Source: Bacillota bacterium (GTDB taxonomy: Bacteria; Bacillota; Clostridia; Peptostreptococcales; Thermotaleaceae). Taken from it: a stretch of 6,819 nt of DNA. Shown piece by piece: positions 5,649 through 6,819 of this stretch. Within the stretch, counting starts at the first letter, position 1; each line of letters opens with the position of its first letter. Position numbers and translations under genes: made by a program. The stretch is taken from contig JAMNXX010000186.1 of the NCBI GenBank assembly GCA_023623095.1, forward strand, positions 1 to 6,819, given 5' to 3'. Below the pieces are notes generated by a model. That model was not told where the DNA came from. It did no database searches and saw only the letters and a program-made list of their open reading frames with translations.

Positions 5649-6819
5649 TTATTTTTGTATATATGGTTTTCGATAAAAATCTTGTCTCCCGGTGCGGAAG
5701 GTTTTGTTTGGGTATCCTAAACTATATATATCGGTTGCTAAAATATCAAAATCGAGCATTTTCTGTGCAGCAGCTTCTAATCTTGTGTGCTTTCCGATGC
5801 TGATAATAATCGGTATTTCTGCTGTTTCTTTGAGCGCATTTAATATATCTGCTCCTTTTGAAGAAAAAGCTAATATGCGGGCATATTGGGGTCCCCCGGA
5901 TTGTTGAAATTGAGAGATATTCTTTTTTGTAATTCCCAATAAAGAATGAATCATAATTCTTTGTAATCGCGTAAGTGGATATCTTTTTGTTTTTATTTGT
6001 TGAAGCATATCTTTATAGGAAGTTGTTTGATATGCTGCTTTTTTGATTCTATTTTCAAGTCCTTCGGTTATATCCATGATTTCTGACAACGCATGCGCAG
6101 GAGATTTTCTGAGAATATAAAAGATGTTCTGCTCAAATTCAGCGTCGGAAATAGGCCCTAAACCACTATGGATGCTTTTTTCTAATATTTTAAAACTGTT
6201 TTTAGGCATGACCTCTTCCAAAGCTCGAAGGGGCTTATTTTCGTTTATAAGATGATTTCGAATGGCTGTAGCGCTGCAAATATGATTTTGAATACGAGTC
6301 GAGGAATAATCTGCTTGGATTCTCTTAAATGTATAGGGTTTTATGGAACTATTTAGCCGCATTAATGTTTTGATATATTCAATCCCTAAGATGTTGTTAG
6401 GGGAGGAAAGAATCGAAGATGCTTTTTCATCATTTAAACATTTGGAGATCGCATATTGTCTTGCCTCAGGAAATGCAGCACCCTTCGATAAATATGCTTT
6501 TAAATATTTTTGATAGCAGGGAGGTTCTTCTACGAGAACTTCCGAAATTCTTGCTAATTTTTTTATATCGCCTTCTTCGCTGCCAAAACAAATCGCATCG
6601 ATAATTTTAAGCTTTTCCAATAATGAAATGCTTCCATATGCGAAAAATTCAGCACTATTACATGCATATACGACGGGCAATTCAATAACCAAATCGATCC
6701 CCTCACGGACTGCCATTTCTGCCCGAATCCACTTATCCAATATAGCCGGTTCTCCGCGTTGTAGAAAGTTTCCGCTCATTACTGCGATGGTATGGGTAGC
6801 GCGCGTCAATTGTATGGAC
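5649..6819 (-). CDS. tmcAL: tRNA(Met) cytidine acetate ligase TmcAL (YlbM), 5' end cut by window
   Basis: TmcAL activates acetate with ATP to acetyl-adenylate and acetylates the wobble cytidine (C34) of elongator tRNA(Met), giving N4-acetylcytidine that protects AUG decoding. The reading frame is open to the window edge, with 389 residues visible. About two dozen N-terminal residues, including the HxGH nucleotidyltransferase motif, must lie beyond 6819. An internal TTG at 6809 is not the true start. Counting from the first full codon, family segments are MSGNFLQRGEP (14-24), VIELPVVYACNSAEFFAYGS (44-63), CFGSEEGD (77-84), SPNNILG (139-145), the SATAIR element (182-187), EGLENRIKKAA (252-262), KTKRYPLTRLQRI (276-288) and the C-terminal QDFYRKP (379-385). 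The protein ends at the usual place. It is upstream of ylbJ on the same strand. No terminator is evident after it, so read-through into ylbJ is possible. Confidence 0.94.
   Translation of the reverse strand, partial: SIQLTRATHTIAVMSGNFLQRGEPAILDKWIRAEMAVREGIDLVIELPVVYACNSAEFFAYGSISLLEKLKIIDAICFGSEEGDIKKLARISEVLVEEPPCYQKYLKAYLSKGAAFPEARQYAISKCLNDEKASSILSSPNNILGIEYIKTLMRLNSSIKPYTFKRIQADYSSTRIQNHICSATAIRNHLINENKPLRALEEVMPKNSFKILEKSIHSGLGPISDAEFEQNIFYILRKSPAHALSEIMDITEGLENRIKKAAYQTTSYKDMLQQIKTKRYPLTRLQRIMIHSLLGITKKNISQFQQSGGPQYARILAFSSKGADILNALKETAEIPIIISIGKHTRLEAAAQKMLDFDILATDIYSLGYPNKTFRTGRQDFYRKPYIQK

Noticed and set aside
5555..5803. Plus-strand open frame across the tmcAL-ylbJ gap
   Set aside because: Most of it is antisense to the conserved TmcAL C-terminus; no ribosome binding site or recognisable domain supports it.

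Overview
This window is ordinary conserved chromosomal DNA from a low-GC, endospore-forming Firmicute, most likely a clostridial lineage. Three things point there: AT-rich sequence with strong AGGAGG-type ribosome binding sites, an alpha/beta-type small acid-soluble spore protein (SASP) gene, and a ylbJ sporulation membrane-protein gene. The order rsmD-coaD followed by ylbJ and tmcAL (ylbM) recalls the ylbH-ylbM neighbourhood of Bacillus subtilis. The genus cannot be fixed from the sequence alone.

Layout. Positions 1-105 are a flank with no gene I can assign. On the plus strand come recG (106-2172, branch-migrating helicase) and a SASP gene (2267-2482) closed by a perfect hairpin terminator (2488-2533). 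After a 199-base gap with a good sigma-A-type promoter (2628-2656) comes a tight cluster: rsmD (16S rRNA guanine-N2 methyltransferase), coaD (phosphopantetheine adenylyltransferase, overlapping rsmD by 4 bases) and a small conserved coiled-coil protein of unknown function (3736-4182). On the minus strand, converging on that cluster across 55 bases, lie ylbJ (4238-5539) and tmcAL (5649 to the window edge, its start codon and HxGH motif cut off).

How the genes fit together. The products are mainly housekeeping: DNA repair (RecG), ribosome and tRNA modification (RsmD, TmcAL) and coenzyme A synthesis (CoaD). Two sporulation genes, the SASP and ylbJ, are interleaved with them. Transcription units appear separated by the SASP terminator, the rsmD promoter and a candidate sigma-E promoter before ylbJ. 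No mobile element, CRISPR array, RNA gene or obvious new system was found. The most open biological question is the role of the coiled-coil protein next to coaD.
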